64,000 nucleotides of DNA from an uncultured Actinomycetes bacterium. GTDB lineage: Bacteria > Actinomycetota > Actinomycetes > Nanopelagicales > Nanopelagicaceae. The notes under the pieces were generated by a model that was not told the DNA's origin, searched no databases, and worked only from the letters and a program-made list of their open reading frames with translations. The position numbers and the translations under genes were made by a program. The DNA lies in contig CAIYRR010000001.1 of assembly GCA_903928745.1 (NCBI GenBank), positions 22,230 through 86,229 of the forward strand, read 5' to 3'. The stretch's first letter is position 1, and every line of letters starts with the position of its first letter. Positions 1-7,164 of this stretch are shown piece after piece.

Positions 1-236
1 ACTGTTGGAGATATTCCTCTCGCCCAGGAGACGACTTCTAACCCGCTGCCATCAGGCAGACTCAAATCAACAACTATGACATCTGGTTTCTTATGAGCAA
101 TTTGCGCGAAAGCTTCGTTTTTCGATGCAGCTTCTCCTATTACGGAATACCCCGCATGAGTAAGTGCGCTTTTTAATCCTTGACGGACCACATCATGGTC
201 ATCAATAAGCAAGATCGTAATTTCCGATGTGTTCAT
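1..236 (-). CDS. NarL/LuxR-family response regulator, receiver domain (3' end outside window)
   Basis: Reading leftward from ATG at 236, the first 78 codons encode a CheY-like receiver domain: an acidic pair in LLIDDHDVVRQGL near residues 11-12 and the phospho-acceptor Asp in VVIVDLSLPDGSG near residue 57. The DHxxVRxGL signature is typical of NarL/DegU regulators, so a C-terminal LuxR helix-turn-helix is expected beyond base 1 (not visible). It follows the histidine kinase stop by 4 bases and is certainly its cognate partner. The ORF is open to the window edge, so length and output domain are unknown. Confidence 0.9.
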   Translation of the reverse strand, partial: MNTSEITILLIDDHDVVRQGLKSALTHAGYSVIGEAASKNEAFAQIAHKKPDVIVVDLSLPDGSGLEVVSWARGISPT

Positions 237-240
237 GGTC

Positions 241-828
241 CTATTTAGCGCTCGGGACTCGCAGATGGGCGACGGTACCCGCATCTGTGCTTTCAATCGT
301 AAACTCTGCATGAATAGTGTTTGCTCTTTCTCGAACGCCAGCGAGACCGAAGTTTGATTGTTCTGCCGTTTCAATCCCGATGCCATTATCCGTCACCCAA
401 TGATTTAGTGAATCTGGGTTTTGAGCGAGCGATAACGTTGCTGATGTGGCGCCAGAATGACGCGCAATATTTTGAAGGAGTTCGCCAGCAATTCGCAGGA
501 TTTCATATTCATATTCGAGTGGAATATCTAGAGGCTTCGATTCACATCGAGTTTCTAAATCAAAAGCAAAACGATGATTAGTATTGAGAGCGAGAAGCTC
601 TTGCGAAAGTGTTGATCCGAGAGGTTTTCGCAGTTGGTACATCTCGCGGCGAACTTTGTCGATTAATTCCGAAACTGTAAATCGGAGTGTGCGCAACTCT
701 TTTCGAGTCGTGGAATTGATTTCGGGCGATGCCAACATGAGGTCAAGGCTGTAACCCACGCCTATGAGGTCTTGCGCGATTCCATCGTGAATCTCTTGGG
801 CAAGCTTTATTCTTTCGACGCTCGCCAT
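241..828 (-). CDS. Sensorless cytosolic NarL-type histidine kinase
   Basis: A 195-aa HisKA_3/HATPase_c protein. The H-box AQEIHDGIAQDL lies at residues 10-21 with the phospho-accepting His at about 14; the N-box-like LLQNIARHSGA at about 117-127; G1 VTDNGIGI at about 144-151 and G2 FGLAGVRERA at about 159-168. There is no membrane segment or sensor domain before the H-box, so the catalytic core alone is present; known full DegS/LiaS-type kinases are 350-450 aa. Start is ATG, 9 bases after the acyl-CoA ligase stop, and the response regulator follows within 4 bases, so ligase-kinase-regulator look co-transcribed. Signal is unknown; a partner protein probably supplies it. Confidence 0.9.
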   Translation of the reverse strand: MASVERIKLAQEIHDGIAQDLIGVGYSLDLMLASPEINSTTRKELRTLRFTVSELIDKVRREMYQLRKPLGSTLSQELLALNTNHRFAFDLETRCESKPLDIPLEYEYEILRIAGELLQNIARHSGATSATLSLAQNPDSLNHWVTDNGIGIETAEQSNFGLAGVRERANTIHAEFTIESTDAGTVAHLRVPSAK

Positions 829-837
829 GAATGCCCT

Positions 838-2625
838 CTACGAGTAGAGGGACTCAATTTCATTGGCAAATTCCTTAGCAACCACATGTCGCTTAACGGA
901 GAGTTTTGCCGTGAGATGACCACCTGCAATTGTGAAATCAGTCGGAAGGATTATGAATTTTCTGATTGATTCGGCTTTACTCACTGCCTTGTTTGCCTCA
1001 TCAACTCCGGTTTGGATGACGGAAATCAAATCAGGATCTTTCGTCAATTCAGCCAAGGAGGTACCTGTCTTTTTGTTAACAGCGACCCATCCTTTAAGTG
1101 CGTCGGCATCTAAAGTCACCAGAGCAGCAATGAAAGGTTTGTTATCGCCAACCACCAGACACTGACTTACAAGTGGATGAGCACGCAGGCGATCTTCAAG
1201 CACAGCGGGCGCAACATTCTTTCCGCCAGATGTGACGATCAATTCCTTCTTGCGACCGACAATGTAGAGGAAACCTTCTTCATCGATACGTCCAAGATCT
1301 CCGGATTTAAACCAATGATCCTCGGTGAAACTTTCTTTGTTTGCCTCATCATTTTGCCAATAACCGCGCATAACGATTGGTCCTTTGATAAGAACCTCTC
1401 CGTCGTCATCGATTCGAACAGATGTGCCTGGAATTGGTCGTCCGACAGATCCCACTCGGTGATGTGTTGTGAGATTGAGAGTTGCTCCAGCTGTAGTTTC
1501 AGTAAGCCCGTAACCTTCCAAGATTCTGATTCCAGCGCCTCTGTAGAAATGTCCAAGGCGCGCACCTAGTGGCGCTCCACCGGAGATCGCAGCTTCAACA
1601 TTTCCACCCATGCCATGACGAATCTTTGAGTACACCAACTTGTCAAAAAGTTTATGTTGGATAAGTAGTGGCAGGGGAGTCTTGCCCTGATCTAAGGATT
1701 CGCTATAGGCAATGGCAACGGCGGCGGCTTTACGAAAAATCTTTCCCTTACCGGCTGCTTCGGCTCTCGATTCTGCGCCGTTGTAAATCTTTTCAAAGAT
1801 TCTAGGCACTGCTAAAACGAAAGTTGGCTTGAAGGATGCAAGATCAATAGGTAAGCGCCCTGCGGGATCTCCGCAGTGAGCCATATGTAGTCCAGCACTT
1901 ACTGCGCCAATTTCAACCATGCGACCAAAAACATGTGCAACAGGCAAGAAAAGAAGTGTGGATCCGCCTGGTTTTAAGAACAGGTCGCTGGCACCTTGAA
2001 CAACATTTCCGCATTCCGATAAAAAGTTTCCGTGAGTGAGTTGAACACCTTTTGGTTTTCCAGTTGTACCCGATGTGTAAATGAGAGTTGCTAAAGTGTC
2101 TGGAACGAGAGAGTTACGTCGTTTATCGATTTCGTCATCACTGACACCGGCACCTGCTTTTGCAAGAACATACAAAACATCTTCGGTCATAGTCCATACG
2201 TGTTGGGTGTGCGCGGGAAGGATTGGCGTAACCAGTTCTTTAAGAATTGGGGTTTCGACAATGAGCCCTACGGAACCTGAATCACTGAGAATCCATTCAA
2301 CCTGTTCGGCCGAGGATGTTTCGAAAATCGGAACAACGCACCCGCCTGCAAACCAAATTGCAAAATCCAAAATCGTCCACTCGTATCGAGTACGCGCCAT
2401 GATTGCTACGCGATCTCCAATATTTACTCCAGCGGCAATTAAACCTTTGGCAGCAGCCCTTACTTCTGCCTCAAACTCACGAGCTGTGACACTTTGCCAT
2501 CCCTCGCCCAGAGGCCGAGAGAGCATGACTCTCTCTGGTTCAAACCAAGCCCTTTCGGCCACCAGATTTGTGAGATTACCTGCGGTCGCTGCGGGCACGA
2601 GTGCCGGAATGTTGATTTCGTTCAT
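838..2625 (-). CDS. Long-chain fatty acid--CoA ligase (FadD-like, AMP-binding)
   Basis: A 595-aa ANL-superfamily adenylate-forming enzyme that should activate long-chain fatty acids to acyl-CoA via acyl-AMP. Visible core motifs: the A3 P-loop YTSGTTGKPKG at about 183-193, YGLTETTAG at about 372-380, and the late FKSGDLGRIDEEGFLYIVGRKKE hinge/A8 region. The open frame reaches to 2769, but the preferred start is ATG 2625: it is preceded by a -10-like TAGCGT seven bases upstream (leaderless) and the extra 48 residues are low-complexity and overlap the divergent gene. It heads an operon with a two-component system, an unusual pairing that may couple the kinase to fatty-acid status (inference). 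Confidence 0.93.
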   Translation of the reverse strand: MNEINIPALVPAATAGNLTNLVAERAWFEPERVMLSRPLGEGWQSVTAREFEAEVRAAAKGLIAAGVNIGDRVAIMARTRYEWTILDFAIWFAGGCVVPIFETSSAEQVEWILSDSGSVGLIVETPILKELVTPILPAHTQHVWTMTEDVLYVLAKAGAGVSDDEIDKRRNSLVPDTLATLIYTSGTTGKPKGVQLTHGNFLSECGNVVQGASDLFLKPGGSTLLFLPVAHVFGRMVEIGAVSAGLHMAHCGDPAGRLPIDLASFKPTFVLAVPRIFEKIYNGAESRAEAAGKGKIFRKAAAVAIAYSESLDQGKTPLPLLIQHKLFDKLVYSKIRHGMGGNVEAAISGGAPLGARLGHFYRGAGIRILEGYGLTETTAGATLNLTTHHRVGSVGRPIPGTSVRIDDDGEVLIKGPIVMRGYWQNDEANKESFTEDHWFKSGDLGRIDEEGFLYIVGRKKELIVTSGGKNVAPAVLEDRLRAHPLVSQCLVVGDNKPFIAALVTLDADALKGWVAVNKKTGTSLAELTKDPDLISVIQTGVDEANKAVSKAESIRKFIILPTDFTIAGGHLTAKLSVKRHVVAKEFANEIESLYS

Positions 2626-2632
2626 GGCTCCA

Positions 2633-2638
2633 ACGCTA
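2633..2638 (-). promoter_or_regulatory. -10 element of leaderless fadD promoter
   Basis: On the minus strand TAGCGT ends 7 bases before the ATG at 2625, which puts the predicted transcript start on the start codon. It faces the divergent -10 at 2666-2671, so the two promoters occupy one short shared region. Confidence 0.5.
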
Positions 2639-2665
2639 GCGTGACAAAGGTGAGATGGGGAAGGG

Positions 2666-2671
2666 TAATCT
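2666..2671 (+). promoter_or_regulatory. -10 element of leaderless SRPBCC-glk promoter
   Basis: TAATCT lies 7 bases before ATG 2679, with no Shine-Dalgarno sequence in between; this decides the start of the SRPBCC gene over the upstream ATG at 2655. Confidence 0.5.
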
Positions 2672-2678
2672 GTGCGCC

Positions 2679-3116
2679 ATGAGCGATATTTCTTCAGGTT
2701 CCATTTCCATCGACGCCCCTGTGGCCGCGGTGTCCGCAATCCTTTTCGATATTGAGAAGTATCCGACATGGTCGACTTCCATTAAATCCGCCGAAGTCCT
2801 GACAAAGGACGATCAGGGCAGGGTCCTCGCGGCCAAACTTTCAATCGATGCAGGCATGATGCGTGACCGTGTCAGTTTGGATTATGACTGGAGCCAAGCC
2901 CCTGACCGTCTGAGTTTTTCACTCAGTGATGCGGACTTACTGACAGGTATGGATGGGGCCTATGTCATCGAGGCAGAGGATGCGGATACAACGAAAGTCA
3001 CCTATGAGTTGACCGTGAGTTTATCCATGCCGATTCCAGCAATGATGCGTACAAAAGCCGAGAAAACAACGATCGATCAAGCATTGTCGCAACTCAAGGC
3101 GTTCGCGGAAAAATAG
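2679..3116 (+). CDS. SRPBCC (START-like) family protein
   Basis: A 145-aa protein with the helix-grip pattern of the polyketide cyclase/dehydrase-like SRPBCC superfamily: N-terminal beta strand ISIDAPVAAVSAILFDIEKYPTWS (the IDAP...V...L.D...YP.W signature), central strands, and a long C-terminal helix ending LSQLKAFAEK. Members bind hydrophobic ligands; many actinobacterial ones are of unknown function. No signal peptide or membrane segment. Its stop codon directly abuts the ATG of the ROK kinase, so the two are translated from one transcript. Possible lipid-related role because of the divergent acyl-CoA ligase, but this is only context. Confidence 0.85.
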   Translation: MSDISSGSISIDAPVAAVSAILFDIEKYPTWSTSIKSAEVLTKDDQGRVLAAKLSIDAGMMRDRVSLDYDWSQAPDRLSFSLSDADLLTGMDGAYVIEAEDADTTKVTYELTVSLSMPIPAMMRTKAEKTTIDQALSQLKAFAEK

Positions 3117-4058
3117 ATGGCGTTTTCTATCGGTGTCGATGTTGGTGGCACGAAGGTTCTTGGTGGCGTAGTCGATGTCAATGGCAAAGTCCTAGCCCAC
3201 GCCCGAAGAGACACTCCACGTCAAGGTGGCAGAGCGCTCACGCAAGCGATTGCCGACGTTGCATTGGAGTTGATGAAAGATTTCGATGTCAGCACAGTTG
3301 GAATATCAGCAGCAGGTTTTATTTCCGCCGATCGAAAAACAATGTTGGCAACACCAAATATTGCAGATTGGAATGGCGTAAATCTCAATGAAGAACTTTC
3401 CGAACTCATTGGACTTCCCGCTGTCATTGAAAATGATGCGAATGCAGCTGCATGGGGAGAAGCGAAATTTGGTGCAGGACGTGGTGAGAGCCAAGTAATT
3501 TTGCTTACGATCGGAACAGGTATCGGTGGTGGAATTATTATTAACGGCGCTCTACACCGAGGCGCGTACGGAATCGCCGCAGAGTTTGGACATATGCGGG
3601 TGGTGCCAGAAGGACATTTGTGCGGATGCGGAGAACGAGGATGTTTCGAGCAATACGCATCAGGTAATGCCCTTCTTCGCCACGCAAGAGAGGCGATAAA
3701 TGCTTCTCCCGATGTTGCGCGAAATCTACTTTCGCTGGGAGATGGCACTGTTGCAGGCCTTACAGGTAAGCACATTACTGAAGCTGCAAGAACGGGCGAC
3801 CCAGTTGCTTTAGCGGCGTTTAATACCACGGCACAATGGTTAGGTGCGGGTATTGCATCACTGTCGGTTTTGTTAGACCCGGCTTGCGTGATTATCGGCG
3901 GTGGAGTGATCGATGCTGGTGAGATTTTGCTTGGACCAACAAGGCAAGCGCTAGAAAATTATTTACCGTATGCCGGCAAGCATCCTTCGCCAAGGATTAT
4001 TGCTGCGGAATTAGGTAATGAAGCTGGTCTCGTCGGAGTTGCAGACTTAGCTCGTTAA
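3117..4058 (+). CDS. glk: ROK-family glucokinase
   Basis: A 313-aa ROK sugar kinase that probably phosphorylates glucose with ATP as the entry step of glycolysis. Visible: the N-terminal phosphate-binding DVGGTKVLGG (about 8-17), catalytic ENDANAAAWGE (about 106-116), the second phosphate loop IGTGIGGG (about 134-141), and the ROK zinc motif with His in EFGHM and Cys residues of CGCGERGCFE (about 172-181). No N-terminal helix-turn-helix, so it is an enzyme rather than a ROK repressor (NagC/Mlc type). It starts on the base after the SRPBCC stop and ends in a 4-bp stop overlap with the convergent gene at 4055. Substrate could also be another hexose. Confidence 0.9.
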   Translation: MAFSIGVDVGGTKVLGGVVDVNGKVLAHARRDTPRQGGRALTQAIADVALELMKDFDVSTVGISAAGFISADRKTMLATPNIADWNGVNLNEELSELIGLPAVIENDANAAAWGEAKFGAGRGESQVILLTIGTGIGGGIIINGALHRGAYGIAAEFGHMRVVPEGHLCGCGERGCFEQYASGNALLRHAREAINASPDVARNLLSLGDGTVAGLTGKHITEAARTGDPVALAAFNTTAQWLGAGIASLSVLLDPACVIIGGGVIDAGEILLGPTRQALENYLPYAGKHPSPRIIAAELGNEAGLVGVADLAR

Positions 4059-4966
4059 AGAATTGCTCCATCTTCATCCGTGAAGTCATCACGTAATGAA
4101 TAAAGAAATCCCGCAAGTCCGCCAAAGAACGCGATCACGCCTGGCCAAGGCTCGACGCCCAGTGGATTAAATCCAGTTACGGCTGCGACTACGGCATAGA
4201 TGGGCCCAGCGATCATTGCGTAGATGGAATTGCGTTTTACTCTGCTGTGAATCGGCAACAACTCGGGATTAGGCTCTATAAAATGCTCCTCATTTTCAAG
4301 GAGATCAAGATTGTCCAGATAATTTGTGGGGGAGGACTCGTCCAAAGAGAGACCTGCAACGATGGATTCGAATTCGGCATCAATGAGATCGGTGTCGTCA
4401 TCGATGGAAGAAGGCCAAAAACCATGGCCAACTTCGCTGATGAAGAGAATCGTTTCAGAGACACTTGCAGATTCATCGCCATCAGTAAGAACTACTTCGC
4501 GGATGTAAGCCGATGAAATATTTTCAGCAATCTCTTGGGCTTGAGTAAATTTCTCGCCCGTATCGCCGAGTGAATACATGAGAAGTAGCGGATGTTCTAT
4601 CAGATCTAAATTTTCAAAGACATCTTTATATTCTTTGCGCGATGAGCGATTAGCGGATGATGAAATCGGATCGATGATGATGATTCCATCGATTTGGTCG
4701 GTAAACTCTTCTCCGATTGCCAATGCAGAGACTGAACCAATTCCGACACTCACAACGAAAATCTTTTCGCATCTACCTTGCAGAGATAAATATTCCTCGC
4801 GCAACTTCTTAGTTGCAGAGCTATCTGCGCCCTCAATGGTGATGATCGAGTGGTCGCTTTGGGCCCGAAGTCGCTGGGCAAAGTCGGAGGTTTCCGATTG
4901 CAGGATCAGAATCCCAACATTGCTCAAGCCAGGCTCGCCTCCGCGCGGGTTTGGGATCTGTGTCAC
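4055..4966 (-). CDS. Alpha/beta-hydrolase-like membrane-anchored protein, catalytic residues not evident
   Basis: A 303-aa protein, GTG start. The first ~190 residues have alternating strands and helices resembling an esterase/thioesterase-type alpha/beta hydrolase (VGILILQ..., KIFVVSVGIGSVSALAI at the usual nucleophile-elbow position, IDGIIIIDPIS, LLLMYSLGDTGEKF at the acid position, and VGHGFWP where the catalytic His belongs). The elbow reads GIGSV instead of G-x-S-x-G, so a classical Ser nucleophile is missing. A linker of about 60 acidic residues leads to two predicted TM helices (about 250-292) and an acidic tail. Probably an inner-face pseudo-hydrolase or a much diverged enzyme; function not recognised. 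Converges with glk by 4 bp. Confidence 0.7.
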   Translation of the reverse strand: MTQIPNPRGGEPGLSNVGILILQSETSDFAQRLRAQSDHSIITIEGADSSATKKLREEYLSLQGRCEKIFVVSVGIGSVSALAIGEEFTDQIDGIIIIDPISSSANRSSRKEYKDVFENLDLIEHPLLLMYSLGDTGEKFTQAQEIAENISSAYIREVVLTDGDESASVSETILFISEVGHGFWPSSIDDDTDLIDAEFESIVAGLSLDESSPTNYLDNLDLLENEEHFIEPNPELLPIHSRVKRNSIYAMIAGPIYAVVAAVTGFNPLGVEPWPGVIAFFGGLAGFLYSLRDDFTDEDGAIL

Positions 4967-5053
4967 TTTCCCATAGTGTCATATCTCGTGAATTGCCACT
5001 AAATTGGGGCATTGGTGTTGTTCGACATCAAGAACGAGGCGAAGGGCTGGGCG

Positions 5054-5737
5054 ATGATTAATCTGCCATACGGATTGCTTCGCGCATTCTTGACGCCTTT
5101 TCTCATGCTCCTTTTCAGGCCCAAAGTTACAGGTTTAAGAAACGTGCCCATCAATGGCCCTGTGATTATTGCGTCCAACCATCTCTCATTTAGTGATTCC
5201 ATCTTTATGCCCCTTGTTGTACCGAGGAAAGTTACTTTCTTGGCAAAGAGCGAATACTTCACATCGCCTGGTCCAAAAGGCTTGCTCAAGAAACTTACTT
5301 TCATCGCACTGGGGCAAGTTCCTGTAGATCGCTCTGGTGGTCGAAGAAGTGAAGCGGCACTCATTACCGGTTTGAAAGTTTTGGCAGAAGGAAATTGCTT
5401 AGGAATTTATCCTGAAGGGACGAGATCTCCCGATGGCCGCCTCTACAAAGGCCGCACGGGAATCGCTCGATTGGCGATCGAATCCGGAGCACCGATCATT
5501 CCCGTAGCAATGTTTAATACGGAGAAGATTCAGCCGACTGGCAAAGTTATCCCTAAGATCATGCGTGTAAAAATGATTTTTGGCGAACCGATTTATCTCA
5601 GCGGCGATTCAACGGATATGCAACTTCTGCGCGACGCAACTGATGATTTAATGCGCAAACTCCAAGAATTATCTGGGCAAGAGTATGTGGATATTTACGC
5701 AACAAAAAGAAAAGCTGAGATGAACGACGAGGATTAA
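5054..5737 (+). CDS. plsC: 1-acyl-sn-glycerol-3-phosphate acyltransferase (PlsC family)
   Basis: A 227-aa membrane-associated acyltransferase of phosphatidic acid synthesis. The catalytic block NHLSFSD (H-x4-D) sits at about 41-47, the substrate-binding block PEGTRSPDG at about 121-129, and a hydrophobic N-terminal segment precedes RPKVTGL. Start: ATG 5054 has a GAAGGG-type ribosome site and gives the family-typical ~22 residues before RPKV; the frame also offers TTG 5012 and GTG 5015 right after a -10-like TAAATT (5000-5005), so an N-terminus 13-14 residues longer is possible. Ends in a 4-bp stop overlap with the convergent nuclease. A second PlsC-like gene lies at 37031. Confidence 0.9.
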   Translation: MINLPYGLLRAFLTPFLMLLFRPKVTGLRNVPINGPVIIASNHLSFSDSIFMPLVVPRKVTFLAKSEYFTSPGPKGLLKKLTFIALGQVPVDRSGGRRSEAALITGLKVLAEGNCLGIYPEGTRSPDGRLYKGRTGIARLAIESGAPIIPVAMFNTEKIQPTGKVIPKIMRVKMIFGEPIYLSGDSTDMQLLRDATDDLMRKLQELSGQEYVDIYATKRKAEMNDED

Positions 5738-6414
5738 TCCTCTAGCCCTAAACGTGTCACTAAGTAATTGCACGTATTGCAGGTTGGTCCTGCATCTGGA
5801 AAAGGTCCTTCCAGAACAGAAATGAAATCTTGTATTACGTTCAGAAAACCGCGCTCGTTTCGCTCGATAGGGACATAACTTTGGGCAACTCCAAAGCCAT
5901 ATGTATCTGGCGTGTTTCCTATGACTCGATTGGGTTTCCATACGAGCAACCCCATGCTTGCAACAGAGAGAGCTTTTCCTGAAGCAGGAATTTCCATTGC
6001 ATAGGTATATGCATGAAGTTGAGGGGAGTAGAAGTCTGCTGAATCCCTTGTACTATCGGAGACTTTGCAGTCAATGAGGGCAACGGTGCCATCTTCATTT
6101 TCTGCAACGAGATCGTATTTACCCAAGATTGCCCAACGGGTAGCTTCGCCATTAACTATCAGTGGCTTACTTTTTACAAACTCCGCCAACTTGGTGACTT
6201 TTCCTGGTCGAAGCGAAGAATCAATTTCTTGAGTTGCAACACCTCGGAAAGCATTCTCTTGGAAAGTCGATAGTGGACCAACTAAAGGCATTGTCAGCGG
6301 CATCATCACTTTGTGCCAATATTTAATCCACAAACAGCGCTTACAGGTGGATAGACCAAAGGTGAGATCTGATGGCGAAATATTCTCGCGAGCTGGTTTT
6401 GCGGGTTTCTTCAT
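5734..6414 (-). CDS. PD-(D/E)XK nuclease family protein, Cas4/RecB-like with Cys cluster
   Basis: A 226-aa protein with the PD-(D/E)XK core: GKYD (Asp 101), ALIDCK (Asp 115, Lys 117) and the RecB-type QLHAYTYA (Gln 132, Tyr 136). Two Cys pairs flank the core, C24-x2-C27 and C212-x2-C215, as in Cas4/AddB-type nucleases where four Cys hold a 4Fe-4S cluster. Start ATG 6414 is chosen over the longer frame (6465) because AAGGAG lies 11 bases upstream. There is no CRISPR array or cas gene nearby, so a repair or DNA-processing role is more likely than adaptive immunity. It follows the LysE exporter by 19 bases and converges on plsC. Confidence 0.8.
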   Translation of the reverse strand: MKKPAKPARENISPSDLTFGLSTCKRCLWIKYWHKVMMPLTMPLVGPLSTFQENAFRGVATQEIDSSLRPGKVTKLAEFVKSKPLIVNGEATRWAILGKYDLVAENEDGTVALIDCKVSDSTRDSADFYSPQLHAYTYAMEIPASGKALSVASMGLLVWKPNRVIGNTPDTYGFGVAQSYVPIERNERGFLNVIQDFISVLEGPFPDAGPTCNTCNYLVTRLGLED

Positions 6415-6433
6415 GAGTTCAGTATCTCCTTCA

Positions 6434-7084
6434 TTAACCAGCAAGATGGCGAATTGCAGCGCCAATAACTAGGACTCCCAGCGTGATCATCACGCAACCT
6501 CCAATTGTGCGAAGTTTTACAAGTCGACCTGCATCAGTAGCCAACCAATCCCTCGCAGTTCCTGCTAGAAGTCCCCAACTTCCATCACACACCAGGCACA
6601 TCAGAGCAAAGAGCATGCCAAGCAGGAGGAGTTGCCCGGTAACTTGACCGCGATCGCGATCGATAAATTGTGGAAGCACGGCAGCATTGAAAACCAAAAT
6701 CTTCGGATTCAACAGTGCGACCCAGAGACCTTGCCTCATTGTTGTGAGCGCTGAAGGTTGTAATTCGCCTTTCGCCGACATGCTCGCCGCATGAACATGG
6801 CGATGGCGAATCGCATCAATTCCGAGATAGACGAGATAAGCGCCACCTCCCCATTGAACAGTGGCGTATGCGATATCTGAACGTTGCAAAATGGGGCCAA
6901 GTCCAACTGCGACGAGCACAGACAAAATGAGTGTCCCGATTGCGTTACCGAGAACTGTGAAGAGCGCCGTTTTGCGACCCCAAGAAATAGCCCGAGCGAT
7001 AATAAAGAGAACACTGGGACCAGGTGCTAGAACAATAAGAAGTGAGGACGCGACGTATTCCCAAATCCGCGTCGGTACGATCAT
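6434..7084 (-). CDS. LysE/RhtB-family amino acid exporter
   Basis: A 216-aa membrane protein with about six TM helices. The family signature LAPGPSVLFIIARAISWGRK follows the first helix, and ALLNPKILVFNAAVLPQF is the conserved NPK segment of the fourth region. Family members export amino acids (Lys, Arg, Thr, homoserine lactone); substrate cannot be read from sequence. Start is ATG 7084 with a leaderless-type -10 (TAATAT) six bases upstream. It heads a two-gene unit with the Cas4-like nuclease. Confidence 0.88.
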   Translation of the reverse strand: MIVPTRIWEYVASSLLIVLAPGPSVLFIIARAISWGRKTALFTVLGNAIGTLILSVLVAVGLGPILQRSDIAYATVQWGGGAYLVYLGIDAIRHRHVHAASMSAKGELQPSALTTMRQGLWVALLNPKILVFNAAVLPQFIDRDRGQVTGQLLLLGMLFALMCLVCDGSWGLLAGTARDWLATDAGRLVKLRTIGGCVMITLGVLVIGAAIRHLAG

Positions 7085-7090
7085 TGTGCA

Positions 7091-7096
7091 ATATTA
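7091..7096 (-). promoter_or_regulatory. -10 element of leaderless lysE promoter
   Basis: Minus-strand TAATAT ends 6 bases before ATG 7084; it sits just downstream of the terminator of the uracil permease gene. Confidence 0.5.
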
Positions 7097-7100
7097 ACTG

Positions 7101-7146
7101 AGATTAGAAAGAGTTGGGGAACACTTACCCCAACTCTTTCTAATCT
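7101..7146 (-). terminator. Long perfect hairpin terminator after the uracil permease
   Basis: A perfect 19-bp inverted repeat, arms 7101-7119 and 7128-7146, with an 8-base loop. It lies 19 bases past the permease stop. No long T-run follows on either strand, so it may be Rho-independent only by virtue of stem strength. Confidence 0.8.
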
Positions 7147-7164
7147 TGCAATATCTTGAAGGGA

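Noticed and set aside
1239-1565. 108-aa minus-strand reading frame in another phase
   Set aside because: Lies wholly inside the acyl-CoA ligase gene, no ribosome site, composition not protein-like; shadow frame.
2626-2769. 48-residue N-terminal extension of the acyl-CoA ligase
   Set aside because: Would overlap the divergent promoter and SRPBCC gene; the -10 and family start favour 2625.
5734-6414. Cas4 as evidence of a CRISPR-Cas locus
   Set aside because: No array, cas1, cas2 or effector gene in the window; solo Cas4-like nuclease is the safer call.
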